From: Geminicoccaceae bacterium
GTDB taxonomy: Bacteria; Pseudomonadota; Alphaproteobacteria; Geminicoccales; Geminicoccaceae
DNA length: 64,000 bases
NCBI GenBank assembly: GCA_020638465.1
Contig: JACKIM010000001.1
Span: 2,054,501-2,118,500, forward strand
Reading direction: 5' to 3'
In this document: piece after piece, positions 53,404 to 64,000 of the stretch
How the letters are laid out: the number at the start of each line of letters is the position of its first letter
Position numbering within the stretch: the stretch's first letter is position 1
Program-made: the position numbers and the translations under genes
Notes under the pieces: model-generated
What the model was told of the DNA's origin: nothing
Databases searched by the model: none
Seen by the model: only the letters and a program-made list of their open reading frames with translations

Positions 53404-54708
53404 TCAGTAGATCGGGAAGGCCCCGCAGAGATCCTCGACCCGTGCGAGGGTCTTCCGCTCGATCTCGCTGTTATGGTCGTGGCCATGCGTGGCGAGGCCG
53501 TCGAGGACGTCGGAGATCATGTGGCCGATGGCGCGGAACTCGTCGCTGCCGAAGCCGCGGGTGGTGCCGGCCGGAGTGCCGAGCCGGATACCGGAGGTCA
53601 CGGTGGGTTTCTCCGGGTCGAAGGGCACGCCGTTCTTGTTGCAGGTGATGCCGGCGCGGCCCAGCGAGTCGGCCGCCTCGTTGCCCTTCACCCCCTTGGG
53701 ACGGAGGTCGACGAGCATGAGGTGATTGTCGGTCCCGCCGGAAACGATGTCGCAGCCGCGTTCGAGCATGACCTCGGCCAGCACGTTCGCATTGGCGACC
53801 ACCTGTCGGGCGTAGGCCTTGAACTCCGGGCGCAGCGCCTCGCCGAAGGCGACGGCCTTGGCGGCGATGACGTGCATGAGCGGGCCGCCCTGAAGGCCAG
53901 GGAAGACGGCGGAATTGATCTTCCTGGCGATGTCCTCGTGATCGGTGAGGATCATGCCGCCGCGGGGGCCGCGCAGGGTCTTGTGGGTGGTGGTGGTGAC
54001 GACGTCGGCATAGGGCAGCGGCGAGGGGTGGACGCCAGCGGCGACGAGCCCGGCGATGTGCGCCATGTCGACCATGAGCAGGGCCTCGACCTCATCGGCG
54101 ATGCTGCGGAAGGCTTCAAAATCGAAGATGCGGGAATAGGCGGAGGCGCCGGCAATGATGAGCTTCGGGCGGTGTTCCTTCGCCAACTCGCGGACATTGT
54201 CCATGTCGATCAGGCCGTCCTGCTGGCGCACGCCATATTGTACGGCGTTGAACCACTTGCCGGAGAGGGCCGGGCGCGCTCCATGGGTGAGGTGGCCGCC
54301 GGCGGCGAGGTCCATGCCGAGGATGGTGTCGTTCGGCCGGGTAAGGGCCAGCATGACGGCACCGTTGGCCTGTGCACCGGAGTGCGGCTGGACGTTGGCG
54401 AAGCCGCAGCCGAACAGCTTCCTGGCCCGGTCGATGGCGATGTCCTCGGCGACATCGACATGCTCGCAGCCACCATAGTAGCGACGCGACGGATAGCCCT
54501 CCGCGTACTTGTTGGTGAGCACGGAGCCCTGCGCTTCGAGGACCGCCTTGCTGACGATGTTTTCCGAGGCGATCAGCTCGATCTCGTTGCGCTGGCGGCC
54601 CAGTTCGTGCCGCACGGCGGCGGCTATCGCCGGATCGGCGGTACCGAGACCGGCCGAGAAAAATCCGGGTTCGACCGTCCCGGCAAGGGCACTGGACATG
54701 CGCGTCAC
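53404..54708 (-). CDS. glyA: Serine hydroxymethyltransferase
   Basis: PLP enzyme of 434 residues interconverting serine and glycine with tetrahydrofolate. IELIASENIVSKAVLEAQGS near residue 43, GYPSRRYYGGCEHVD near 71 and the PLP Lys243 in TTTHKTLRGPRGG are decisive. The length is normal. Placed between serine dehydratase and an amine importer, this copy probably runs in the catabolic direction, glycine plus a one-carbon unit to serine. A second housekeeping glyA elsewhere in the genome would be expected. It starts 12 bases after the sdaA stop. Confidence 0.96.
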   Translation of the reverse strand: MTRMSSALAGTVEPGFFSAGLGTADPAIAAAVRHELGRQRNEIELIASENIVSKAVLEAQGSVLTNKYAEGYPSRRYYGGCEHVDVAEDIAIDRARKLFGCGFANVQPHSGAQANGAVMLALTRPNDTILGMDLAAGGHLTHGARPALSGKWFNAVQYGVRQQDGLIDMDNVRELAKEHRPKLIIAGASAYSRIFDFEAFRSIADEVEALLMVDMAHIAGLVAAGVHPSPLPYADVVTTTTHKTLRGPRGGMILTDHEDIARKINSAVFPGLQGGPLMHVIAAKAVAFGEALRPEFKAYARQVVANANVLAEVMLERGCDIVSGGTDNHLMLVDLRPKGVKGNEAADSLGRAGITCNKNGVPFDPEKPTVTSGIRLGTPAGTTRGFGSDEFRAIGHMISDVLDGLATHGHDHNSEIERKTLARVEDLCGAFPIY

Positions 54709-54720
54709 TCCACTCTCATC

Positions 54721-56103
54721 TCAGCATTCGACAATGTTGACCGCAAGACCTCCAAGCGAGGTCTCCTTGTACTTGTCCGACATGTCCCGGCCGGTCTGAC
54801 GCATGGTGTCGATGACCCGGTCGAGGCTGACGAAATGCGTACCGTCGCCGCGGAGCGCCAGACGCGCCGCATTGATGGCCTTGATGGCACCCATGGTGTT
54901 GCGTTCGATGCAGGGGATCTGCACCAGCCCGCCGATGGGATCGCAGGTGAGACCGAGATTGTGCTCCATGCCGATCTCCGCCGCGTTCTCCACCTGTTCG
55001 TTGGAGCCACCGAGAACAGCGCATAAAGCACCGGCTGCCATGGAGCAAGCCACGCCGACCTCTCCCTGGCAGCCCACCTCGGCCGCCGAGATCGACGCAT
55101 TCTGCTTGTAGAGCATGCCGATCGCGGCGGCGGTCAGCAGGAACTGCTCCATGCCGGCCTCGGTGGAGCCGGGAACGAAACGCATGTAGTACGCCAGTAC
55201 CGCTGGAATGACGCCTGCCGCGCCATTGGTGGGCGCGGTCACCACCCGTCCGCCGGCAGCATTCTCTTCATTGACAGCAAGTGCGTAGAGATTGACCCAA
55301 TCGAGCAGCGTGAGACTGTCGCGCAGGGCCGCTTCCGGACGACCGCACAGCTCGTCATGCAGCTTCTTCGCCCGCCGCTTCACCTTGAGCGCGCCGGGCA
55401 GCAGGCCGGTCCCGCGGCACCCGCGCGCGATGCAGCCCTCCATGACCGTCCAGATCTGCCGCAATCCTTCGCGCAGTTCGTCATCGCTGCGAAAGGCATG
55501 CTCGTTGCGGCGGATGATGTCGGCGATGGAACTTCTCTCGCGGGCACAAATCTCCAGCAACTCGTTCGCGGAGGCGAACGGGTGCGGGATCTGGACATTG
55601 CTGTCGTCGGCCGCGTCGCCGGCGAGCGCTTCGGCCTCGGAAACGACAAACCCGCCACCAATTGAGAAATACACCTCTTCGAGAATTCGCTCGCGTTGGT
55701 CGTCATAGGCGATGAAGCGCATCCCGTTGGGATGCTGGGTCATCGTCTGGTTGGTACGGAACTGCAGGTCGTCGGGTTCGCTGAAGTCGATCTCGTGGCG
55801 TCCGAGCAGGGCGAGGCGGCCGCTCGCGCGTATCGCCCCGAACCGCGCATCCGCGCTGTCGGCGTCGATCCTGTCGGGAACCTCGCCGGCAAGTCCCAGG
55901 ATGATCGCCTTGTCGGTGGCATGTCCCGGTCCGGTCAGGGCAAGCGATCCATAGAGGAGGGTCCGCACCCGCACGGTCCGTTCGACCAGACCGAGGCTGT
56001 CGAGCGAAAGGAGGAAACGGTTGGCCGCCCACATCGGCCCCACCGTATGCGAACTCGACGGGCCAATACCGATCTTGAAGAGGTCAAAGACGCTGAGCGG
56101 CAT
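54721..56103 (-). CDS. sdaA: L-serine ammonia-lyase (serine dehydratase), single-chain type
   Basis: Iron-sulfur enzyme of 460 residues that converts L-serine to pyruvate and ammonia. LFKIGIGPSSSHTVGPMWAA at the N-terminus, GGRVVTAPTNGAAGVIPA near 290 and the cysteine-bearing HNLGLTCDPIGGLVQIPCIERN near the end are those of SdaA/TdcG. ATG 56103 has AGGGAG eight bases upstream; the open frame continues to 56445 with no family similarity. First gene of the minus-strand operon that continues with glyA, so serine made by GlyA can be drained to pyruvate. Confidence 0.95.
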   Translation of the reverse strand: MPLSVFDLFKIGIGPSSSHTVGPMWAANRFLLSLDSLGLVERTVRVRTLLYGSLALTGPGHATDKAIILGLAGEVPDRIDADSADARFGAIRASGRLALLGRHEIDFSEPDDLQFRTNQTMTQHPNGMRFIAYDDQRERILEEVYFSIGGGFVVSEAEALAGDAADDSNVQIPHPFASANELLEICARERSSIADIIRRNEHAFRSDDELREGLRQIWTVMEGCIARGCRGTGLLPGALKVKRRAKKLHDELCGRPEAALRDSLTLLDWVNLYALAVNEENAAGGRVVTAPTNGAAGVIPAVLAYYMRFVPGSTEAGMEQFLLTAAAIGMLYKQNASISAAEVGCQGEVGVACSMAAGALCAVLGGSNEQVENAAEIGMEHNLGLTCDPIGGLVQIPCIERNTMGAIKAINAARLALRGDGTHFVSLDRVIDTMRQTGRDMSDKYKETSLGGLAVNIVEC

Positions 56104-56225
56104 CGTGATCGCTCCCTGCAAGCGGTTTCCGGTATGCGGAATGCCGCTTGCTATCAGGAGCCGGGCAAGCGCGATAGCGCGGGAACGACAGAAATCTTGC
56201 CGATACGACCGTCGCGGGGCACCCG

Positions 56226-57239
56226 TCAGCCCAGCGACGCCAGCGCCTGATCCAGTTCCTGCGGGCTCATGGCTGCCCGAACCCGGTCGCGCATCGCCAG
56301 TGCCGGGCCGAAGCCGTTGTTCGCGGACAGCGTCAGCCAGCGGTAGGCGTCGATCAACTGGGGCGAACCGAGCCGCCCCTCGAACAGCAGGGAACCCAGG
56401 TGGAACTGGGCACGCGGGATGCCTTCCCTGGCCAGCGGCTCCCATATGGAGCGCGCCTTCGCGTAATCGCCGGCCTGATAGGCCGCGATGCCGTCCTGTA
56501 CTGAACTGGCCGGCGGTGCCGGGGGCGTGATTTCCCGGATCTGTGCCGGCGGAGAACCGGCGTCGGACCTGAGGTCCGTGAGCCTCGCAGGTCCCCCTTG
56601 TGACGGCGGAACGGGTGAAGGTGAAGACGCCGCGGGCCGTTCCACGGTCGGCTGACGGACGGGTGCCGGCGCCGCCGCGATCGATGACGGAGGCTGCGCG
56701 TCATTGGACGCAAGCTGCTGGCGGGCGGCGGCGAGTTCGTCGCGCAGCCGGTCCCGTTCGGCGGTGACGGTCTTGAGCCGCTCCTCAAGCTCCCGGAGCG
56801 ACTGGTTCATCCTGGCGCTCTCGCCACTGCCGTCGTCGACCCTCGAATTCAGCTCCCCGACCCGCGCCTGGAGTGCCGCGACCTCGTCCTCCGCCCTGGC
56901 CAGCCGGCCCGTGAGATCGTTGCGCAGCTGATTGAGCTGGTCGCGCTCCTGCAACAGTTGGTTGCGTTCCTCACCCAGCGCCCGCACGCGCTCGTTGGCC
57001 TGGTCGAGGGCCCCGACGGTCGCGGCGAAATCGGCGGCGCGCGTGGCCGGCATGTCGTCGCCACCGGCCATCGTGTTGCCGCCGATGAAGCCCCGAACAT
57101 CCTGGTTCAGCGCCCGGGAATATTGTGCGCCGGCCTTCGTGGCCCGCCAGTACTCTGTGCCGATCAGCATCAGCACCGCAACAGCGATGACGGATACCAC
57201 GAACCCGAGAACGCGTCGAAAGCGTGAACGACCTGCCAT
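56226..57239 (-). CDS. Membrane-anchored coiled-coil protein with C-terminal Sel1/TPR-like repeat
   Basis: Protein of 337 residues. One helix near residue 9-27 (VLGFVVSVIAVAVLMLIG) anchors it in the inner membrane. Residues about 75-180 form a long coiled coil (VGALDQANERVRALGEERNQ and following). A Pro/Ser-rich linker (about 180-245) leads to a helical repeat region with YAKARSIWEPLA and FHLGSLLFEGRLG, typical of Sel1-like or TPR repeats. The layout suggests a periplasmic scaffold, perhaps at the cell envelope or division site. It is a single gene, 122 bases upstream of the sdaA start and reading in the same direction. Confidence 0.7.
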   Translation of the reverse strand: MAGRSRFRRVLGFVVSVIAVAVLMLIGTEYWRATKAGAQYSRALNQDVRGFIGGNTMAGGDDMPATRAADFAATVGALDQANERVRALGEERNQLLQERDQLNQLRNDLTGRLARAEDEVAALQARVGELNSRVDDGSGESARMNQSLRELEERLKTVTAERDRLRDELAAARQQLASNDAQPPSSIAAAPAPVRQPTVERPAASSPSPVPPSQGGPARLTDLRSDAGSPPAQIREITPPAPPASSVQDGIAAYQAGDYAKARSIWEPLAREGIPRAQFHLGSLLFEGRLGSPQLIDAYRWLTLSANNGFGPALAMRDRVRAAMSPQELDQALASLG

Positions 57240-57502
57240 GCCAGTTCCATCCCTCTACTCATGCCCCGGGGCCCGTGGCCACCATCGCTGTCGTCATGAG
57301 TCCTGTTTATCCCAAATCTGCTGTAAACTATCCCGATACCCAAACGCGGCTCAATCAAACGCTCGTTCGACTTGCACAGATTGATACGGGAATATGTTGC
57401 CTGTTAAGGTTCATGGCACCGGCAGGTGATCTTTACATGGGCTGTTCGCCCTCATCGTGGATTATTGATCCGGGTTATTATAATCGACAGTTGGCATCAA
57501 TA

Positions 57503-59223
57503 TCATGACGTACGCTGTTCGGAGTGACGCAGGTCGGCATAGTCATCGGCGCGCAGCAGGCCGGCGATATTGCCGACCCGGTCGTCCTCGATGCCGATAT
57601 TGCGCAGGGTGGCTTCGCCCAGGGCGAGGCTCATCTCGACGGCTTCCGGCACGACATGGCTGACGCCGGCAACCAGCATCGCCTCCCGTGTGCGCAGGTC
57701 GGGCGCGCGGGCGATCAGGGGTACTTCGGGATGAAAGTTGCGGATCGCCGAGATGACCCTGCCTGCCGCCTCGGGACGGTCCAGCGTGACCACCACGGCA
57801 GCCGCCCGGCCGATGCCGGCCATATCCAGAAGCTTGCGGTCCGTGGCATTGCCGTAGATGACGGCGGCACCCGAGGCCTGGCCGCGCTCGACCCGCAGGG
57901 GATCGTAGTCGATTGCAACAAAGGAGTGGCCAGCGGTTTCCAGCATCGCGCCGACGGTCCGTCCGGCGCGGCCATAGCCGCACAGGATGACGTGGCGATC
58001 CATCCGTGGCAGGGAGTCGGGGATGGCCGGCCCGGTCGGTCCCGCACGGCGCAGGCGTGCGTCGATGAGCCCGGTGATCAATGGCGTCATCGCCATGCTC
58101 GTGGAAATCACGAGGATGACCTCGACGAACCCGCCGGAGTCCAGCAGACCCGCGGCACGGGCCGCTCCGAACAGCACGAAGCCGAATTCCCCGCCTTGCG
58201 GGAGCAGGCCGGCGATGCGCATCGAATCGGCGCGGTCGAAACCGAACATCCGGGCGACCGCCAGAATGCACGCGAATTTCACCGTAATGACGGTGAGGAC
58301 ACCGAGTGCGATGGCCACGAGATTGTCGCTGAGACTTGCAAGATCGACCGACATGCCGACGGAGATGAAGAACAGGGACAGCAGAATGCCCTTGAACGGC
58401 GCAACATCGGCTTCGAGCTGGTGGTGGAAGCGGGAACGCGACAAAAGCATGCCCATCAGGAAGGCCCCGAGCGGCATGGACAACCCCGCATGGTCCATCA
58501 GCAGCGCTGCAAGCGCCACCGACAGGAGGGCGAGCCCGGTAAAGGCTTCGCTGTGGCGGTGGTGCGCGACATAAGCCAGTGCAGCGGGCATCACGAAGCG
58601 GCCGGCCACGATGACGGCGGCAAGCATCGCGAGGGCGGTCAGTGTGTGGGCGGACATGCTGGTTTCGCCGGTCGACGGGGCATTGCCGAGCAGGCTCACG
58701 AGCATCAGGAGCGGGACGACCATCAGATCCTGGAACAGGAGAATGCCGAACGAGGCCTCGCCGTGACGGCTGGCCCGCTCGCCGCGTTCGTCGAGGATCT
58801 GGATGACGAAGGCGGTGGAGGACAGCGCGAGGCCGGTGCTGACGACGATGGCGGTTCGGCCATCCTGGCCGAAGGCGATGGCCGAGAGCCAGAGCACGCC
58901 GGCCGTCAGCGCGACCTGCGCCATACCCATGCCGAACACGAGGCGGCGCATGGCCCAGAGCCGTTTCGGCTCCATTTCGAGGCCGATGATGAACAGCAGG
59001 AGAACGACGCCCAGTTCGGTGACCGAACGGAACGTCTCGACATCGGCGGTGATGGCGAGGCCCGATGGACCGACGACGATGCCGGTGGCCAGCAGCCCCA
59101 GCACGGAACCGAAACCGGCCCGCTGAAACGCCACGATACTGACGATACTTGCCGCCAGGAGAATGGTGGCGGCAAGCAACAGGTCGAAATGGTGGACTAC
59201 CGGCTGAATGATCGTGTCCGCGA

Positions 59224-59227
<4 letters not shown>
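57503..59227 (-). CDS. Monovalent cation:proton antiporter-2 / KefB-like protein with TrkA-N domain
   Basis: CPA2-type antiporter of about 574 residues. About 12 helices fill the first 385 residues, with LGVVLLLFIIGLEMEPKRLW and LPQGGEFGFVLFGAA typical of KefB/KefC. A cytosolic NAD-binding TrkA-N domain starts at DRHVILCGYGRAGRT near residue 405. It would exchange potassium or sodium for protons, gated by redox or electrophile signals. The start is odd: no ATG, GTG or TTG lies at the expected place. CTG 59227 overlaps the ettA stop (CTGA) and has AAGG four bases upstream, so I use it. A GTG at 59332 or a TTG within helix one are the alternatives. Confidence 0.88.
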
Positions 59228-60900
<1,673 letters not shown>

Positions 60901-61102
60901 GCAGCACCCCGGCTGAATTCGATTGTCAGTGGAAGACGTGGCGGGCTTCTAACAGGGTTTACCTCAGACGGGAAGCGAGGCCTTCCAGTACGCGTTCTTG
61001 CAGCTTGCCAGCCCGATCCAATCGACTAGCTTCACGGTCACACCCTATATCTTCATATCAGCGACGGACCTTTTTACACCTCGCCGTAGTTCGGAGACAA
61101 GT

Positions 61103-63415
61103 ATGACGTCGGCTCGCATTTACTGGGGCCTGCTATCGTGTTCCATCGTGATTTCGGGATGCGGGGGAGGAGGAGGCAACGGCGGTGGGAATGGAGGCGG
61201 ATCGACCCGCCCGACCACACCCCAGGCGACAGCCAGCGACTACCGGACGGAAGAATATCTCCGCATGGGCGGCCATGACATCATCTCGCTCGCCGACGGC
61301 TATGCCATCCAGACCACCGGCAGGCCCGGCGGTGCCGGCACGAAGATCGGCATCGTCGACATCGGCATTTCCCCGCACCCCGATCTCGACGTCGTCGGGA
61401 ACTACACGTGGGGAGGGCTCCCGCCCGGGGATCCGGGAAACCATGGCACGCTCGTCGCAGGCGTTGCCGCGGCCCGCAAGAACGACGAGGGTGTCCACGG
61501 CGTCGCCTACAATGCGGGCCTCGTCAATTTCCGGATATCGCCATCGAACTACAGCGCATCCAATGAACTCGACGACGATGCCGTCATCGCCGCGGCAATC
61601 GCTTCGGGCGCCGGTGTCGATGCCACGTATTCCTACAGGTACGTTGCGGGGAAAAGCGCGAGCTCGAATCCGGCCGGCGAGGTCGATGTCATCAACATGA
61701 GCTTCACGACCGCGGATTTCGAAGGCAACATCCGGGACGCGATGAGGAAGGCGGCCGCGGCTGGCAAGATCATGACCGTGGCGCTGGGCAACGAGGGGCA
61801 TGCCACGCCCCTGTGGGCGCCGGCCGTCTATGTCGGCGAACAGGGGATCGCCGGGGCGGCCGTCGCCGTCGGCGCGCTCGATTCCGCCGGCAACGAGAGG
61901 GCCAGATTCAGCAACATGTGCGGCGACGTCCGCAAGTACTGCCTGTTCGCGCCCGGCTCCAACCTGGTCAGCACCAGCAGCTCCGGGAGATACACCCACA
62001 GCAATTCCGGCACGTCGTTTGCAGCACCCTATGTCGCCGGGGCGGCTGCCGTGCTGCTGGCTGCCTTTCCGGGGCGCAGCGGCAAGCAGGTCGTCGAAAG
62101 GATGCTGTCGACGGCCGACGATCTCGGCACGCCCGGGGTCGACGGGATTTATGGTCATGGCCGTTTGAACATGGAAAAGGCGTTGAATCCGGTCGGTTCC
62201 ACATCTGTCGCTCTGGATAATTCGACGGCCGGAAGGGCGACGAGCCTTGCCGGCATGGCCGTCGATCTGCCGGCGTGGGCCGATGCATCCGGTCTCGCCG
62301 CTTCACTGAACGACGTGCTGATCCATGACAGCCAGCTGTTTCCCTTCAGGGGCGACCTGAGCCATTCGGTTCGCACTGCCGACAATCCCGCCCGGATCGA
62401 CTCGTTCCTGCTTTCGTCCGATGTCCGGACCGTGCAGGTCGAGGCCGGCGACATGCTGTCGCTTGCCTTCGCGCATGAGCCGGCGGCGGGTCCGGAAGGG
62501 CTGACCCGCCGGTTCGACGAACTCGACGATGGTGGCAGGGTCGAGAGCTACGAGGTCGCGCTGGCGCTGGGCGAAGGCTCGAAGGTGACGTTTGCCCGTG
62601 GTTACGGGGTAATGTCGGATGCCCCGGAACATGCCGTCCGGCAACTCGCCGGTGGCGATATGGGGCCGTTCGGTGAAGCGCTGTCGCCGTTCTCCAGTCT
62701 TGCATCGGCCCAAGAGGGGCTGCGTTTCGACACGGAGCTGGATGATTCGACACGCATCGGGATGGCCTTCGCCCGGGGAGGAATGCGCGGCAGCGATGGC
62801 GACAGCCGGATCGGCAGCCTGACACTCAGCCGTGACCTCGGCGACGGCGTCCAGATCAGCTCGACGGTCGGCGTCATGGACGAGAGCGAAACGGCTCTCG
62901 GCGGCAGTCTCGGCGGCGCTGCCGGTGGTGTCGATGGCCGCACATCGTTCGTCAATCTGGTGGCCATGGCCGCCGTCAGCGACACGTTTTCGATGTTCGG
63001 CAGCCTGACTTCGGGCTGGACGGACAGCGGCATCAGCCAGCCGGGCCTCGTGCGCGGCCTCGACATGGGGCGAAGCGACGCCTACGCCGTAGGCTTCTCC
63101 TGGCGTGAACTCGCGGGGGCCGACCAGCTTGCTGTCAGCCTGTCGCAGCCGCTGCGACCTGACGAGGTGACGATGAATCTCGACCTGCCGGGACATGAGG
63201 CGGGGAGTGGCGGCCCGATTTCCCGCGAGCGCAGCAGGGTCGATATCTCTCCGGATGGCCGCGAACGGAACCTGCAGATGATCTACCGCAAGGCGTTTGA
63301 TGAAGAACAGCGCGTGACCATGGCGGTAGGCGCGTTCGCCCGTTTCCAGCCCAACCACGATGCCGATGCCGCGACCGAACTCGGCGGCGGGGTACGGGTC
63401 GGTTATGGTTTCTAG
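61103..63415 (+). CDS. Lipoprotein subtilisin-like protease with autotransporter-type beta-barrel
   Basis: Large surface protein of 770 residues. A lipoprotein signal (YWGLLSCSIVISGC, lipid-bearing Cys20) is followed by a Gly/Asn spacer and an S8 peptidase domain: catalytic Asp86 in GIVDIGIS, His114 in GNHGTLVAGV and Ser305 in NSGTSFAAPYVAG. From about residue 480 to the end lies a beta-rich region with alternating hydrophobic residues, ending in VRVGYGF; a terminal aromatic residue is the outer-membrane assembly signal. The plan matches NalP-like autotransporter lipoprotein proteases. The start has GGAGA five bases upstream; the frame reaches back to 60998 without a signal sequence. It is divergent from ettA and followed by a strong hairpin. 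Confidence 0.88.
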   Translation: MTSARIYWGLLSCSIVISGCGGGGGNGGGNGGGSTRPTTPQATASDYRTEEYLRMGGHDIISLADGYAIQTTGRPGGAGTKIGIVDIGISPHPDLDVVGNYTWGGLPPGDPGNHGTLVAGVAAARKNDEGVHGVAYNAGLVNFRISPSNYSASNELDDDAVIAAAIASGAGVDATYSYRYVAGKSASSNPAGEVDVINMSFTTADFEGNIRDAMRKAAAAGKIMTVALGNEGHATPLWAPAVYVGEQGIAGAAVAVGALDSAGNERARFSNMCGDVRKYCLFAPGSNLVSTSSSGRYTHSNSGTSFAAPYVAGAAAVLLAAFPGRSGKQVVERMLSTADDLGTPGVDGIYGHGRLNMEKALNPVGSTSVALDNSTAGRATSLAGMAVDLPAWADASGLAASLNDVLIHDSQLFPFRGDLSHSVRTADNPARIDSFLLSSDVRTVQVEAGDMLSLAFAHEPAAGPEGLTRRFDELDDGGRVESYEVALALGEGSKVTFARGYGVMSDAPEHAVRQLAGGDMGPFGEALSPFSSLASAQEGLRFDTELDDSTRIGMAFARGGMRGSDGDSRIGSLTLSRDLGDGVQISSTVGVMDESETALGGSLGGAAGGVDGRTSFVNLVAMAAVSDTFSMFGSLTSGWTDSGISQPGLVRGLDMGRSDAYAVGFSWRELAGADQLAVSLSQPLRPDEVTMNLDLPGHEAGSGGPISRERSRVDISPDGRERNLQMIYRKAFDEEQRVTMAVGAFARFQPNHDADAATELGGGVRVGYGF

Positions 63416-63455
63416 AGCTGTCTTCCCGATCAGGTGAAATCGGGAAGACAGCTCT
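63414..63455 (+). terminator. Perfect 17-bp hairpin after the protease gene
   Basis: Arms 63414-63430 and 63439-63455 are fully complementary around an eight-base loop. The left arm begins inside the TAG stop codon. No U-run follows, so it may be a rho-assisted terminator or a 3' stabiliser. Confidence 0.75.
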
Positions 63456-63502
63456 GTCTGCTCGTGGTGGATAAACGCGCGGACGTCGCGGGGATGTGGG
63501 TG

Positions 63503-63814
63503 ATGACAAAAGGTATGATGGCAAGTGCGGTGTTGCTGGTGGCGCTTCAGGGGTGTGGCCCGATGACAACGGACAACGGGGGAGGCACTCCGACGGAGGC
63601 GGGCGCCATGAGGCGGGACGCCGCTGCAATCCCGCCCGACGGGGCCATTCGGATCAGCGAGAGCGTCTACATGGTCCCCGTCTCGACCACCGCCGATGGC
63701 TGCACGCAGTACACACCATGGTCGGCCACGGCCGCAGTGGTCGCCGCCATCTACTATCGCCGGGCCGACGGGTCCTTCACGTTGGATCGCAGTCAGTCGG
63801 AATGTGCCCGATAG
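63503..63814 (+). CDS. Small lipoprotein of unknown function
   Basis: Protein of 103 residues. The N-terminus MTKGMMASAVLLVALQGC is a lipoprotein signal with lipid-bearing cysteine at about 18. The mature part has a short linker and a domain with two cysteines that may pair (ADGCTQYTPWSA and RSQSECAR). Similar C-terminal patterns occur in small outer-membrane lipoproteins, but I do not recognise the family. Starts at 63494, 63503 and 63515 are all possible; the ribosome site is weak in each case. It follows the protease after the hairpin. Confidence 0.65.
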   Translation: MTKGMMASAVLLVALQGCGPMTTDNGGGTPTEAGAMRRDAAAIPPDGAIRISESVYMVPVSTTADGCTQYTPWSATAAVVAAIYYRRADGSFTLDRSQSECAR

Positions 63815-63924
63815 CGAATTTCTCCCACCGTTGATGAACTTCGACACGGGTCTTCCGCCTCGAATGTACAATCAACCGGTAACGATGAGCCGGCATGTGC
63901 GGCACCTGCAGCCTGCATCTTTTA

Positions 63925-63953
63925 CTGGCACCTGCCTTGAGCTAGGCTATCTT
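63925..63953 (+). promoter_or_regulatory. Candidate promoter of the gene at the right edge
   Basis: CTGGCA (63925-63930), 17 bases, then TATCTT (63948-63953), located about 38 bases before the ATG at 63991. The match to sigma-70 consensus is moderate. Confidence 0.3.
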
Positions 63954-63990
63954 CAGCTGCAAGATAACCAATCGGGGGGAGGTTCCATCC

Positions 63991-64000
63991 ATGAAGACCA
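63991..64000 (+). CDS. Start of a further gene, cut by the window edge
   Basis: ATG AAG ACC preceded by a strong GGGGGAGG (63975-63982) at eight bases. Only three codons are visible, so nothing can be said of the product; a Met-Lys-Thr opening would suit a signal peptide. Confidence 0.5.

Noticed and set aside
62303..63871. 522-residue minus-strand frame opposite the subtilase barrel region
   Set aside because: Crosses the 17-bp hairpin and the small lipoprotein gene; no motifs.

Overview
The window is GC-rich DNA, densely packed with genes and almost certainly from an alphaproteobacterium. The reasons are three TRAP transporter permease sets, several Pot/Liv-type ABC importers, a GcvT-family dimethylglycine/sarcosine-type oxidoreductase, a hydantoinase A/B pair, a CecR-YbhGFSR-like export operon and a serralysin-like RTX protein. 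The lifestyle suggested is a free-living heterotroph that scavenges small organic acids, amines, nucleosides and amino acid derivatives. I cannot name a genus. I saw no rRNA, tRNA, CRISPR array, intact insertion sequence or phage gene.

Layout. 1-2623: the end of a TRAP transporter operon (DctP cut by the window edge, DctQ, DctM) with a GC hairpin between P and Q. 2809-3996: a secreted calcium-binding RTX protein with an unusual repeat unit. 4147-12309: a tightly overlapping set made of a Pot/Afu-type ABC importer (binding protein, two permeases, ATPase), a nucleoside hydrolase and an adenine deaminase, followed by an opposing M20 amidohydrolase and a phosphoribosyltransferase. This reads as purine nucleoside uptake and salvage. 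12343-14152: a TRAP QM pair without a binding protein. 14379-17184: a small membrane-anchored protein and a FAD/GcvT oxidoreductase. 17313-21496: a CocE-like esterase, a TIM-barrel glycoside-hydrolase-like protein and a coupled SDR.

21571-27328: an ABC-2 export system (two permeases, double ATPase, HlyD-type adaptor) with a divergent TetR regulator and a palindromic operator candidate. 27363-28064: an HpcH/HpaI aldolase. 28487-44636: a large catabolic block, all on the plus strand: hydantoinase A and B, SDR, a complete Liv-type ABC importer, aminotransferase, LysR regulator, a complete TRAP transporter that is a close paralogue of the one at the window start, and another SDR. 44844-45896: tRNA dihydrouridine synthase A. 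45973-48413: a secreted GH26-like hydrolase and an unrecognised protein.

48490-56103 (minus strand): L-serine dehydratase, serine hydroxymethyltransferase, a complete Pot-type ABC importer and a beta-keto acid cleavage enzyme in one direction. This gives a possible route from an imported amine through glycine and serine to pyruvate. 56226-60900 (minus strand): a coiled-coil/Sel1 envelope protein, a KefB-like antiporter whose start overlaps the end of ettA, and ettA itself. 61103-63814: a lipoprotein subtilase with an autotransporter-like beta-barrel (NalP-like architecture) and a small lipoprotein. A further gene begins at the right edge.

Functions are assigned from protein motifs and gene order read by eye. 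No database search was run, so transporter substrates and pathway links are inference.
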